A stretch of 64,000 nt of DNA from an uncultured Bacteroides sp. (GTDB lineage Bacteria; Bacillota; Clostridia; Lachnospirales; Lachnospiraceae): positions 62,001-126,000 of the forward strand of contig CAMECH010000003.1 of the NCBI GenBank assembly GCA_945913015.1, given 5' to 3'. Both the position numbers and the translations under genes were made by a program. Below the pieces are notes generated by a model, which did no database searches, was not told where the DNA came from, and saw only the letters and a program-made list of their open reading frames with translations. Below, piece by piece: positions 42,251 to 51,071 of the stretch (within the stretch, counting starts at the first letter, position 1; the number at the start of each line of letters is the position of its first letter).

Positions 42251-43852
42251 TCAGTTTTTCACTGACTTATTTCTTTTTGTACCAATCACTGTTAATCCGG
42301 CACCGCTTGCAATAAGAAGTGTAAACAGCCATACGATTGGCGCTCTGTCTCCGGTCTGAGGCGATTTTGGACCATCATCTTTTGTATTATCATTTTCTTC
42401 TGCCTGTTCGTTAGCTTCCGTCTGATCTTTATCTTCTGTTGGTGATTGTGTCTTATCCTGTGCCTGAGTCTTATCCTGCTCTGTTGTTTTTTCAGTAGAT
42501 TTTTCTCCCATCTTAACCGTAACAACTGTTTCTGCCAGACCATCTGTAAAATTAACCTTGATTGCATGTATTCCGGTAGAAAGTGAGCTCATATATTCCT
42601 CTGTAAATATAATAATCGTAGAACCACTCATTGCGTTATAATTACTGCTGTCTACTGTATTTCCATCCATCTCGACACTTGCATATTTGCTGAAATCAGC
42701 GTCAATCCTAACGCCGTAGTCTTTATCTTTATTAATCGTATAAGTCCCATCTGCGCCATCAGTAAACTTATATCTCAGCAATCTTTCATCATCATCAGAA
42801 GTATCCGACGGTTCCCCTGCCGGTGCTGCATCTACAGTAATATTAACAATTATCTCAAGGCTTAAATTATCTGTATTAACAACATTCGGCCCGCAATTGA
42901 CTGTTCCCTTAACCGTGAAGGTTTGTTCTATAGATACTAAAGGATCATAGCTTCCGCTTACAAGATTATCTAAATCCCATACTACTGCAGCATTTGTAAT
43001 ACCGGCGGACTCTGTCTGAATTGGGACTGTTGTAGGCAAACCGAGTCCTTCCACTGTCTTAGCTGCACCGTTTGTAACTCCGATAACAGGCTGTATCGGT
43101 GTAATTCCAAGCAGCTTTGCCTTATTGGAATTAATTGTGATTTTAACTACTAATAAGCCATCATCGTTCAGCGAAGCTGTTTTACTCACTACCCCCTCAG
43201 TATTGCATTCAACAGCAACATTATTTGAAAATGCATATCCTGCGTCCACGTCAAGAGTCACATAAACATTGTATACGGTCGAATAATCGGCATTGCCGCC
43301 AACAGGAGCATCAGCCTCTGTTGTCCAGTCTACGGAAACAACCTCTTTCACTCCGGTTGTACTGCATGTTGCCACTGTTGGGAAAGGCTGTCCCCCTTTT
43401 GGAGCTTCCACGCTGACCGAAACACTGTTGATTGTTGAAGCCGCCACAGCTTTAAAGGAAATAGATCTTATATAGCAACCGCTGTTAACCTGAACAGCCT
43501 TAATCTCCCAATGGGAAAATGTACTGGCACTGTCTGCTGCTGTTACATCATCATAGTGCTTAACAACATACGAACCTCTACTTTCTGCAGCTACATACAA
43601 TATCGTAGTGCCATCATAATCATAATATTTTACATCTACATAATCAGCAGCAAACGTAATGGTGTCGCCCGGATTGATGCTAGACGGATATCCCCTATTT
43701 ATCCATTCTTCCACTGTAGAATAATCACCGTCACCTGAAGGTATAATATTCTGTGCCAGTGCCTTTGACGGAACCATACTGAACACCGCAAATACAAGTG
43801 CCATCAAAAATGCCAAAAATCTCTTTTTCCTTACCCTGATTATTTGTGTCAT
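42251..43852 (-). CDS. sortase-anchored surface protein (SPQTG motif)
   Basis: A 533-residue secreted protein. It has an N-terminal signal peptide (about 1-33, basic then hydrophobic, ending near SKALAQ), beta-rich extracellular domains, a Lys/Glu/Gln/Asp-rich wall-spanning linker (about 445-490), then SPQTG, a hydrophobic segment and a basic tail. SPxTG-type motifs are sortase substrates, as in Clostridioides difficile. A segment near 375-450 resembles an X2-like Ig domain. Binding target is unknown and no sortase gene is in this window. AAGGAGG precedes the ATG. Confidence 0.8.
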   Translation of the reverse strand: MTQIIRVRKKRFLAFLMALVFAVFSMVPSKALAQNIIPSGDGDYSTVEEWINRGYPSSINPGDTITFAADYVDVKYYDYDGTTILYVAAESRGSYVVKHYDDVTAADSASTFSHWEIKAVQVNSGCYIRSISFKAVAASTINSVSVSVEAPKGGQPFPTVATCSTTGVKEVVSVDWTTEADAPVGGNADYSTVYNVYVTLDVDAGYAFSNNVAVECNTEGVVSKTASLNDDGLLVVKITINSNKAKLLGITPIQPVIGVTNGAAKTVEGLGLPTTVPIQTESAGITNAAVVWDLDNLVSGSYDPLVSIEQTFTVKGTVNCGPNVVNTDNLSLEIIVNITVDAAPAGEPSDTSDDDERLLRYKFTDGADGTYTINKDKDYGVRIDADFSKYASVEMDGNTVDSSNYNAMSGSTIIIFTEEYMSSLSTGIHAIKVNFTDGLAETVVTVKMGEKSTEKTTEQDKTQAQDKTQSPTEDKDQTEANEQAEENDNTKDDGPKSPQTGDRAPIVWLFTLLIASGAGLTVIGTKRNKSVKN

Positions 43853-43867
43853 ATATAGACATCCTCC

Positions 43868-44581
43868 TTAATCATTTTTATTATTATAAAATATAATATA
43901 TCTTAAATGGCGAAAGCCATCTCTGACCGTTCTGAGTTTAGATTTCCTCTTACATTCACATTTTTTAAGGCTGACAGGCACCTGCTTAACACGCATATGT
44001 TTTTCTGCTGCCTCTGCAATCATCTCAGTTGCAAATTCCATGCCGTCTGTATGAAATGTGATTGTTTCTGCAGCCTTTCTTGTCATTCCTCTCAGTCCAC
44101 AGTGGAAATCGTATACATCTGTATGGAAACGAATTCTTCCGCAAAAAGACAAAAAACGTACTCCAAATCTGTGTGACAATGGCATAGCTCCTCTGTCGAT
44201 GCCACCTGCATACCTGTTTCCGATTACCATATCACATATTTCATCTGCCAGCGGTTTATATATCTGCTCAAGATGCAGAAAGTCATAAGTAGTATCACAA
44301 TCTCCTATAATCAGGACTTTCCCTCTGCTTGCAGCTAACCCCGCCCTGATTGCGTTTCCGTATCCCAACCGGCATTCCCTTATTACCCTCGCACCATGCT
44401 CTTTAGCAACCGTTGCAGACATATCGGCAGAGTCATTGTCTACAACAAGAACCTCTCCGTTAATTCCACATTTACCAATAAATTCCAATGCTTCATCTAC
44501 GCAGCAGCCGACAGTACTCTCTTCATTCAGACAAGGCATAATAACTGACAGTTCAAGGTTTTCTTCTTCTGTTATCATCAT
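43868..44581 (-). CDS. family 2 glycosyltransferase (DPM1/DpgT-like)
   Basis: A 237-residue GT-A enzyme. 'LSVIMPCLNEESTVGCCVDEAL' parts at the N-terminus bind nucleotide sugar, 'VVDNDSADMSATVA' near 47 and 'IGDCDTTYDF' near 92 give the DxD-type metal site. It lacks membrane helices, so it would act with a polyprenyl phosphate at the inner face. GGAGG lies 10 nt before ATG 44581; the TTG at 44587 is 4 nt away. It overlaps the preceding membrane-protein gene by about 29 nt, suggesting that the two work together in surface glycosylation. Confidence 0.85.
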   Translation of the reverse strand: MMITEEENLELSVIMPCLNEESTVGCCVDEALEFIGKCGINGEVLVVDNDSADMSATVAKEHGARVIRECRLGYGNAIRAGLAASRGKVLIIGDCDTTYDFLHLEQIYKPLADEICDMVIGNRYAGGIDRGAMPLSHRFGVRFLSFCGRIRFHTDVYDFHCGLRGMTRKAAETITFHTDGMEFATEMIAEAAEKHMRVKQVPVSLKKCECKRKSKLRTVRDGFRHLRYIIFYNNKND

Positions 44582-45896
44582 GCACAAGCCACCTCCAATC
44601 TGACAATTCCTCCATTATCAGTACAATGGCAAGTACTGTTGCAAACTGTGCTCTGTATGTAAAAAAGCAATGCAGATAGGAATGGTTGTGAAGAATAATA
44701 TATCTGATATACGGAACAATACCTATCAATGCATACAACAGGACATGTTCTTTACAAATGTGCTTTCTATGATAGACATATACCAAATACAAAGCAAAAA
44801 TCATCAGTACTATTCCGGCAATCACACCGGCAGAACCATATCCAAACGGAAACAGACACTTAACATTCTTCCATACTGCGCCGAAAATATAACTCCATCG
44901 GCTTATTCCTATATCGCCACCAAGTCTTTCTCCGATATGTCCTGAAATATATGGCACCATATTCTCATGAAGTACAACAGATGCAATAATCCATTTCATT
45001 ACCCACATTCCTATATATCCGGCGCCCCATGACAATGCTGCCATCCCCGGAAATTTCCATATGTGGCTTTCCGGTATATTCTTGTGACTGTCCGATGTAT
45101 TCTTGTGACTGTCCGGTGTATTCTTACTTTCATGAAATCTTATCCGGCATATCAGCAGTAACGGTACAGTCAGTGTAAGTGTCTCCGTTGTAAGAAAATC
45201 CATATAATTAGTCACAATCCCGCCAATCAGAAAATAAATACCCATGCAGTTCCATTTTCCCGAAAGAGCAAGTTTCACCCCGATTACGGACATAAGCAGC
45301 ATAATCAGATAAGTCCATGTATACTCTAAGGAATACGGCACAAACCAGAATGCCGTAATGATAAGCCCTGCCGCGACACCGATTGCAGGTACATACATCC
45401 TGTTTTTTATCATCACAGCCGCAAGATACAGCGTAAGAATTATCATAATTATTCCATTCAATATATAAATCTTTTGTATATTAAATATTACAAGCAACGG
45501 ACGGACAACAGCGATTGAACCATGCCAGTAACGCATATACTGACAATTAGGTTCATACATATTCGTCACTGCATCAAACAGATTGTCATTCTCATTCTGA
45601 TAGTCTGTATAATAATAAGATGACCACATTACGGAACGCAGCGGATGCTCACTGTCATACTGCCATGCAATTGCAAGAAGTATCGAATCCGCATACCTGT
45701 CAATCCTGCTTCCCTCTGCACCACTGACCACAGTGCCAAAAAGCTTTCCCTCGCACAAATACTCCGCTGATTCTTTTACATTTTCTCTGACAGACGACTG
45801 CGGAATTTTAGCCGAAGCCACCAAAAGACCTGTCAACAATACAACTGTAATAAAAAATATACTAATATATTTCAGAAAATGTTTTATCATCTGCAT
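44553..45896 (-). CDS. polytopic membrane protein beside a glycosyltransferase
   Basis: A 447-residue protein with about ten membrane helices. The first extracytoplasmic region (about 30-115) holds the polar 'SVMWSSYYYTDYQNENDNLFD' area, the position where GT-C type transferases keep their active-site loop. A hydrophilic loop near 257-277 has a degenerate seven-residue repeat (TPDSHKN, TSDSHKN, IPESH). I do not recognise the family; a GT-C glycosyltransferase or a flippase partner of the GT2 enzyme would fit the overlap with its gene. Confidence 0.6.
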   Translation of the reverse strand: MQMIKHFLKYISIFFITVVLLTGLLVASAKIPQSSVRENVKESAEYLCEGKLFGTVVSGAEGSRIDRYADSILLAIAWQYDSEHPLRSVMWSSYYYTDYQNENDNLFDAVTNMYEPNCQYMRYWHGSIAVVRPLLVIFNIQKIYILNGIIMIILTLYLAAVMIKNRMYVPAIGVAAGLIITAFWFVPYSLEYTWTYLIMLLMSVIGVKLALSGKWNCMGIYFLIGGIVTNYMDFLTTETLTLTVPLLLICRIRFHESKNTPDSHKNTSDSHKNIPESHIWKFPGMAALSWGAGYIGMWVMKWIIASVVLHENMVPYISGHIGERLGGDIGISRWSYIFGAVWKNVKCLFPFGYGSAGVIAGIVLMIFALYLVYVYHRKHICKEHVLLYALIGIVPYIRYIILHNHSYLHCFFTYRAQFATVLAIVLIMEELSDWRWLVHDDNRRRKP

Positions 45897-45979
45897 ATAT
45901 CTTTCCCTCTGCTAATTACCGGTGCTGCCGCATATATTAATGTCTGATGAAAGTAATAAAAAACTTCATCCCACTGTAT

Positions 45980-46008
45980 AATTTAAGTCATTAAATAATC
46001 CTTGTCAA
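45980..46008 (-). promoter_or_regulatory. possible promoter of the membrane protein-GT2 unit
   Basis: Minus strand TTGACA (46008-46003), 17-nt spacer, TAAATT (45985-45980). The 226-nt gap between 45916 and 46141 holds nothing else clear except a 6-bp hairpin GACAGT/ACTGTC. Confidence 0.5.
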
Positions 46009-46141
46009 TAAACATGGTGTGAATGGACATTTAAGCGGTGTAAAACGACTATGAGCCGACGTTGAAGCTGAATTGTAAGCAGTGATTCACTATAACACAA
46101 ACGACAGTCGGAACTGTCTCCATCTGTCTTTGAATTGTAAC

Positions 46142-46936
46142 TTAGCTGTGTAAAAATTTCCCCATATAGAGCATAAGCGCATTTTGTGACTCTGTACTGT
46201 TTTGGACATACTCAATTTCAGATATATTAAATAATATGCAGCCACAATGCCCCTTGAATGTAGGAAAACATATCACCTTCAGATATGTATCTATTTCAGG
46301 GCTGTAATCAATCATTTCAAGAATCTGACCGTAAAGCGTCGCACATTCATACGTACGCAGCCACTTTGAATCCATGTTGGCAAAAAGACTGCCAAATGAA
46401 CTGCCAATCAGCCTGTCCAGCGGTATTTTCTCAAGCTTTGCAAGTGCATCATTGCCATACCTGAATATCCAGTCAATTGCATGTTTTTCTTCATTAAACA
46501 CCATCTCTATATCTGTAAATGCAAAAGGAAGCTTATCAAAGCTGCTATAGTATTTGAAATATTGCGCTTCTGTAGAAGGCATTCCTTCTTCAGAAAAACT
46601 GTCAATAACGCTTTTTTTACATTGAACAACCTTCTCGATTATTGATTTTTTCTTTCGCAAAGTATATTCAAGCGACTCTCCATTACTAAGATTAATCTGA
46701 TTTGTTATATTATGAATTGCCTTTGCTGACACAATACATCCCCTGTGTACTCTGACAAATCCATCACCAAGTTCTTCTTCAAGCTTTCCAAGAGATATTC
46801 TTGTATTATAAACAATACCACCTGAAACATGAATTTCCGTGTTCTTTCCAACAACAATAATATAAAGAATTGTACTGCTGTTAATAACACATTTTTTTCT
46901 GTCCGAAATAAATGTTATATATCCTGCCTCTTGCAC
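46142..46936 (-). CDS. LytTR-domain regulator with C-terminal PAS-like domain
   Basis: A 264-residue regulator. Residues about 5-95 form a LytTR DNA-binding domain ('SSTILYIIVVGKNTEIHVS', 'LEEELGDGFVRVHRGCIVSAKAI'), which recognises short direct repeats in promoters. The C-terminal half (about 135-255) looks like a PAS sensor ('FAFTDIEMVF', 'IDWIFRYGNDALAKLEKIPLDRLIGSSF'). LytTR usually sits at the C-terminus after a receiver, so this order is unusual. GTG 46936 has GGAGG upstream at 9 nt; a longer start at 46966 contains that site. Confidence 0.75.
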   Translation of the reverse strand: MQEAGYITFISDRKKCVINSSTILYIIVVGKNTEIHVSGGIVYNTRISLGKLEEELGDGFVRVHRGCIVSAKAIHNITNQINLSNGESLEYTLRKKKSIIEKVVQCKKSVIDSFSEEGMPSTEAQYFKYYSSFDKLPFAFTDIEMVFNEEKHAIDWIFRYGNDALAKLEKIPLDRLIGSSFGSLFANMDSKWLRTYECATLYGQILEMIDYSPEIDTYLKVICFPTFKGHCGCILFNISEIEYVQNSTESQNALMLYMGKFLHS

Positions 46937-47094
46937 ATTCTTTTCCCTCCAAAAATTTACTCCCACTCACGGTATCTAAAAAAACGAATCAGTAACTGCA
47001 CTACGCCTGCAGAATCGGTAGAGATACAGTTACTTTTATACACGCACATTATATCACAAATGTAGCAATAACGAAAACATTATATCCAGTAAAA

Positions 47095-47895
47095 TCATCC
47101 AAGAATACTCTGCACGAATTTTTTTACACAACTGATATCCAGTGGCATGCTATAAGTTTCATATGTTACAATTAAATCCCGTCCCTGCAGAATATCATTA
47201 TTTAAATACATGTTCATTTTTTTTACAAATTCAGACGCATATTTGGGCTCATCCATACGCCCCGCATGCTCATAATAATAGATTCTGCCCGTGTGCTTAT
47301 TAATTATTGTAAAATCCGGATGTACAATAATGCTGTTTCCATCCTTCGTTTTCAATTCCAAGGGTCTTTCATACTTATATTCTATATCATTCCTATACTG
47401 ATATAATACATTGGCTATTATAAGTTCCGACTTGGATCTGACCATTTCCCCTTGCTCGGTTTCGTATATCATATTATCAGGGAAAGCAAGGTAGGGCTCA
47501 TATATTTCGCTGTTCCATGCATCCATCTTTTCCTTTAGTCCTACGCTGACAGGCTCAATCAGAATCTTCCTTTCTTCCGGTAATTCACTATATATCTGAT
47601 CTATGCCTTTTTCATCATATTTCCCGATAAAATTATGCAACAAATGTAACTGTTCCTTTAACACCGACCTGACATCAAGAAAATATCCTTTCTGTGCTAA
47701 CGACTTTGCAAGATTCATCTGGTTCTTTTTTATGTACGTTTTTTCCCACCGATTTGTCTTAATATTTTTATTTTGATGATAATAATATATTTTTCCGTTT
47801 TTCTGCTGAAACTTTAAACTTCCTTCAGGAGCCGCTAATATATATTTCTCGATTTTTCTTAATAATTGTTCCTTGTCTCTTACCTGTTTTCGCAT
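47095..47895 (-). CDS. PD-(D/E)XK nuclease-like protein
   Basis: A 266-residue protein of a family common in Lachnospiraceae. The C-terminal half has 'VRSKSELIIANVLYQ' near 153, 'YKYERPLEL' near 175, 'VHPDFTIINKHTG' near 193 and 'YYYEHAGRMDEPKYA' near 208, which together match the E...PD...E-x-x core of restriction-like nucleases. The N-terminal half is basic and helical. Substrate is unknown. ATG 47895 has no ribosome site at the right distance; an in-frame ACG at 47916 has GGAGG exactly 7 nt before it, so translation may start there, seven codons earlier. Confidence 0.7.
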   Translation of the reverse strand: MRKQVRDKEQLLRKIEKYILAAPEGSLKFQQKNGKIYYYHQNKNIKTNRWEKTYIKKNQMNLAKSLAQKGYFLDVRSVLKEQLHLLHNFIGKYDEKGIDQIYSELPEERKILIEPVSVGLKEKMDAWNSEIYEPYLAFPDNMIYETEQGEMVRSKSELIIANVLYQYRNDIEYKYERPLELKTKDGNSIIVHPDFTIINKHTGRIYYYEHAGRMDEPKYASEFVKKMNMYLNNDILQGRDLIVTYETYSMPLDISCVKKFVQSILG

Positions 47896-47956
47896 TTCTT
47901 TTAAAAATTCTGTCGTAAATATTCCTCCTTCTTAATTAGTTGCCGGCATAGATTTT

Positions 47957-48205
47957 CTTATTTTCTGCCCACAATATATGTATTTTTTGTTTTGGGTAGA
48001 AAAATCTGAATGCACTATTGAATTTTTCTACACAGGGACATTATTCTACTTGTTTAGGCAGATATTTTGCCATTAACATTATGATTTTTACGTTTTTTGT
48101 CTGCCCAACTCCATGAAATTCGTCAGAATAGGCAGAATTTTCTATCTGAATTGCAGTTTTTTCTGCCCATCTGCCAGATATTTTTTCCTTTGGGCAGAAA
48201 CAAAA
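47957..48205. repeat. four degenerate tandem hairpin units
   Basis: This gene-free stretch (47896-48284) holds repeated TCTGCCCA-like boxes, each followed about 28-30 nt later by its complement: 47964/47993, 48028/48055 (weak), 48100/48130 and 48162/48191. Units start 62-72 nt apart and share flanks such as ATCTGAAT-TGCA. Each could form a stem of 6 to 11 bp with a 20-nt AT-rich loop. No coding sequence or known element was recognised. Confidence 0.6.
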
Positions 48206-48243
48206 TATTTAATTATTGTTAATATTGGGATTTTAGTAGATAT

Positions 48244-48266
48244 CAGCCCCACAGTCTGTGGGGCTG
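48244..48266 (-). terminator. strong hairpin after ppdK
   Basis: CAGCCCCACAG and CTGTGGGGCTG are perfect complements separated by one base, so the real stem is about 9-10 bp. It lies 19 nt past the ppdK stop. A T run is absent, so it may protect the 3' end or terminate with help. Confidence 0.5.
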
Positions 48267-48284
48267 ACAAATAGATAAATTGAA

Positions 48285-50906
48285 TTACTTATTGGCAATA
48301 GCAGCCTGTGCTGCCGCAAGTCTTGCTATAGGAACTCTGAAAGGTGAGCATGACACATACGTAAGGCCTGCCTTGTGACAGAACTCGATTGAAGACGGGT
48401 CTCCGCCGTGCTCGCCACAGATACCAAGCTTGATATCAGGTCTTGTCTTTCTGCCCTTTTCAACAGCCATTTTTACAAGCTGGCCTACACCGCTCTGGTC
48501 AAGCCTTGCAAACGGATCAGACTCATAGATTTTCTTCTTGTAGTAATCGCCAAGGAATTTGCCTGCATCATCTCTTGAGAAGCCAAATGTCATCTGTGTA
48601 AGGTCGTTAGTTCCAAATGAGAAAAATTCTGCTTCTTCTGCGATTTCATCTGCAAGCAGGGCCGCTCTCGGTATCTCAATCATAGTACCGATATGATACT
48701 CGATATCTGAATTCTTTTCCTTCTTAACAGCCTCAGCAGTCTCAACAACCACATCCTTGACATATTTTAATTCCTTCTTTTCGCCTACAAGCGGAATCAT
48801 AATTTCAGGAATTACATTGTAGCCCTTTTCTTCCTTAACCTCGATAGCAGCCTCCATAACAGCTCTTGTCTGCATTCTTGCAATTTCAGGATAAGTAACT
48901 GCAAGACGGCAGCCTCTGTGACCCATCATAGGGTTAAATTCATGGAGCGAATCACATATTTCCTTAACCTGCTCTGCTGTCATATTCATCTTGGCAGCCA
49001 GATCGTTTATATCATCAGGCTCTGTAGGAACAAACTCATGAAGAGGCGGATCTAAGAAACGGATAGTAACCGGTCTTCCTTCCATAACCTCATAAAGTCC
49101 CTTAAAATCACCCTTCTGATAAGGAATAAGCTCATTAAGCGCCTTCTCCCTTTCCTCAACTGTCCTTGAAAGAATCATCTGGCGAATCTTCGGTATTCTG
49201 TCAGGCTCGAAGAACATATGCTCAGTACGGCACAGTCCAATACCTTCCGCTCCATACTTAACTGCGTTGGCAGCGTCTGCCGGAGTATCCGCATTAGTAC
49301 GCACGCTGAGTTTTCTGAATGAATCAGCCCAGTCCATAATTCTTCCGAAATTACCGCTTATTGCTGCTTCCTGAGTTTCAATATCTCCATCATAAATCTT
49401 ACCTGTTGAACCGTCCAGCGAAATGTAATCGCCTTCATGATAAACGTGTCCGCCAAGCTCGAATACTTTTTCTTCCTCGTTGATTGAAATGTCACCGCAT
49501 CCGGATACACAGCATGTTCCCATACCTCTTGCAACAACAGCTGCATGAGATGTCATACCGCCGCGTACAGTAAGGATTCCTTCTGCAGCATGCATTCCTT
49601 CGATATCCTCAGGTGATGTCTCAAGACGGACAAGAATAACTCTTTCACCCTTCTCATGTGCTTCCTTTGCTTCCTGTGCAGTAAAGTAAACTTTACCTGC
49701 CGCAGCACCCGGTGATGCAGGAAGTGCCTGACCTATCACATTGCCTGACTTAAGAGCTTCAGGAGCAAATGTAGGATGAAGAAGCTGGTCTAATGATTTG
49801 GCTTCAATACGAAGAACTGCTTCTTCAGGCGTAATCATGCCTTCATCTACCAAATCGCATGCAATCTGAAGTGCTGCCTGAGCAGTACGCTTGCCGTTTC
49901 TTGTCTGCAGGAAGAAAAGCTTTCCGTCCTCAATAGTAAATTCCATATCCTGCATATCGCGGTAATGATTTTCAAGCTTAGATGCTATCTCAATAAACTG
50001 CTTATAGCACTCCGGCATATCCTCTTCAAGTCTTGTTATAGGCTGAGGCGTTCTGATACCTGCAACAACGTCCTCACCCTGTGCATTAATCAGATATTCA
50101 CCATAAATACCCTTTTCACCCGTTGAAGGATTACGTGTAAATGCAACGCCCGTACCTGATGTATTTCCCATATTACCAAATACCATTGCCTGAACATTAA
50201 CCGCGGTTCCCCAGTCACCCGGAATATCGTTCATTCTTCTGTACACAATGGCTCTTTCATTGTCCCATGAACGGAATACAGCCTTAACAGCTTCCATAAG
50301 CTGAACCTTTGGGTCCTGAGGAAACTCTGTTCCCATTTTATCCTGATAAATTGCCTTAAAGCGTGCAATAATTTCCTTTAAATCTTCAGCCGTAAGGTCA
50401 GTGTCATATTTAACGCCCTTTGCTTCCTTGATTTCATCCAGAATTCTTTCAAAATGTGATTTTGGAATTTCCATAACTACATCTGAAAACATCTGTATAA
50501 ATCTGCGGTAAGAATCATATGCAAACCTTGGATTTCCTGTCTTTGCAGCAAAATCTTCAACAGCTACATCATTTAATCCAAGATTCAGAATTGTATCCAT
50601 CATACCCGGCATAGATGCCCTTGCACCGGAACGTACCGATACAAGCAGCGGATTTGCTGTGTCTCCGAACTTTTTGCCCTGCTTTTCCTCAAGCTTTGCC
50701 AGCGCAGCAAATATCTGCTCCCTGATTTCATCAGAAATCTGTTTTCCTTTTGCGTAGTAGTCCGTACATGCTTCTGTCGTTACCGTAAACCCCTGCGGAA
50801 TCGGCAGACCAAGATTGGTCATCTCGGCAAGATTGGCGCCCTTTCCACCTAAAAGGTTTTTCATGTCAGCACTGCCCTCTTCAAAAGAATACACCCATTT
50901 TACCAT
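48285..50906 (-). CDS. ppdK: pyruvate, phosphate dikinase
   Basis: An 873-residue enzyme that interconverts pyruvate, ATP and phosphate with PEP, AMP and pyrophosphate; in fermenting Clostridia it often works in glycolysis. The ATP-grasp domain is N-terminal ('GGKGANLAEMTNLGLPIPQGF'), the phospho-histidine is in 'GGMTSHAAVVARGMG' near 453, and the C-terminal PEP/pyruvate barrel has 'CGEHGGDPSSIEF' near 831 with the catalytic Cys. ATG 50906 (MVKWVYSFEEG) fits the ribosome site and family; ATG 50912 is also possible. Confidence 0.97.
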   Translation of the reverse strand: MVKWVYSFEEGSADMKNLLGGKGANLAEMTNLGLPIPQGFTVTTEACTDYYAKGKQISDEIREQIFAALAKLEEKQGKKFGDTANPLLVSVRSGARASMPGMMDTILNLGLNDVAVEDFAAKTGNPRFAYDSYRRFIQMFSDVVMEIPKSHFERILDEIKEAKGVKYDTDLTAEDLKEIIARFKAIYQDKMGTEFPQDPKVQLMEAVKAVFRSWDNERAIVYRRMNDIPGDWGTAVNVQAMVFGNMGNTSGTGVAFTRNPSTGEKGIYGEYLINAQGEDVVAGIRTPQPITRLEEDMPECYKQFIEIASKLENHYRDMQDMEFTIEDGKLFFLQTRNGKRTAQAALQIACDLVDEGMITPEEAVLRIEAKSLDQLLHPTFAPEALKSGNVIGQALPASPGAAAGKVYFTAQEAKEAHEKGERVILVRLETSPEDIEGMHAAEGILTVRGGMTSHAAVVARGMGTCCVSGCGDISINEEEKVFELGGHVYHEGDYISLDGSTGKIYDGDIETQEAAISGNFGRIMDWADSFRKLSVRTNADTPADAANAVKYGAEGIGLCRTEHMFFEPDRIPKIRQMILSRTVEEREKALNELIPYQKGDFKGLYEVMEGRPVTIRFLDPPLHEFVPTEPDDINDLAAKMNMTAEQVKEICDSLHEFNPMMGHRGCRLAVTYPEIARMQTRAVMEAAIEVKEEKGYNVIPEIMIPLVGEKKELKYVKDVVVETAEAVKKEKNSDIEYHIGTMIEIPRAALLADEIAEEAEFFSFGTNDLTQMTFGFSRDDAGKFLGDYYKKKIYESDPFARLDQSGVGQLVKMAVEKGRKTRPDIKLGICGEHGGDPSSIEFCHKAGLTYVSCSPFRVPIARLAAAQAAIANK

Positions 50907-51071
50907 ACACATTTCTCCCTCTGTCTTTATTTGGCAGACACTATTATATGCACTGCCATTAGTATTTATTAATTATAACATATATTTAGCGGTTCATGCA
51001 CTAGTATTTTTTAATAGTTTTGTTATAATTAAAGCTGTTTCTTTACAGACGAAATCAATGCACTGTTATAA

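Noticed and set aside
47957-48205. CRISPR array
   Set aside because: Units are degenerate, of unequal length (62-72 nt), with no constant repeat and unique spacer pattern, and no cas genes are in the window.
48244-48266. Classical intrinsic terminator for ppdK
   Set aside because: The stem is strong, but no T run follows on the minus strand; listed only as a tentative terminator or 3'-end hairpin.
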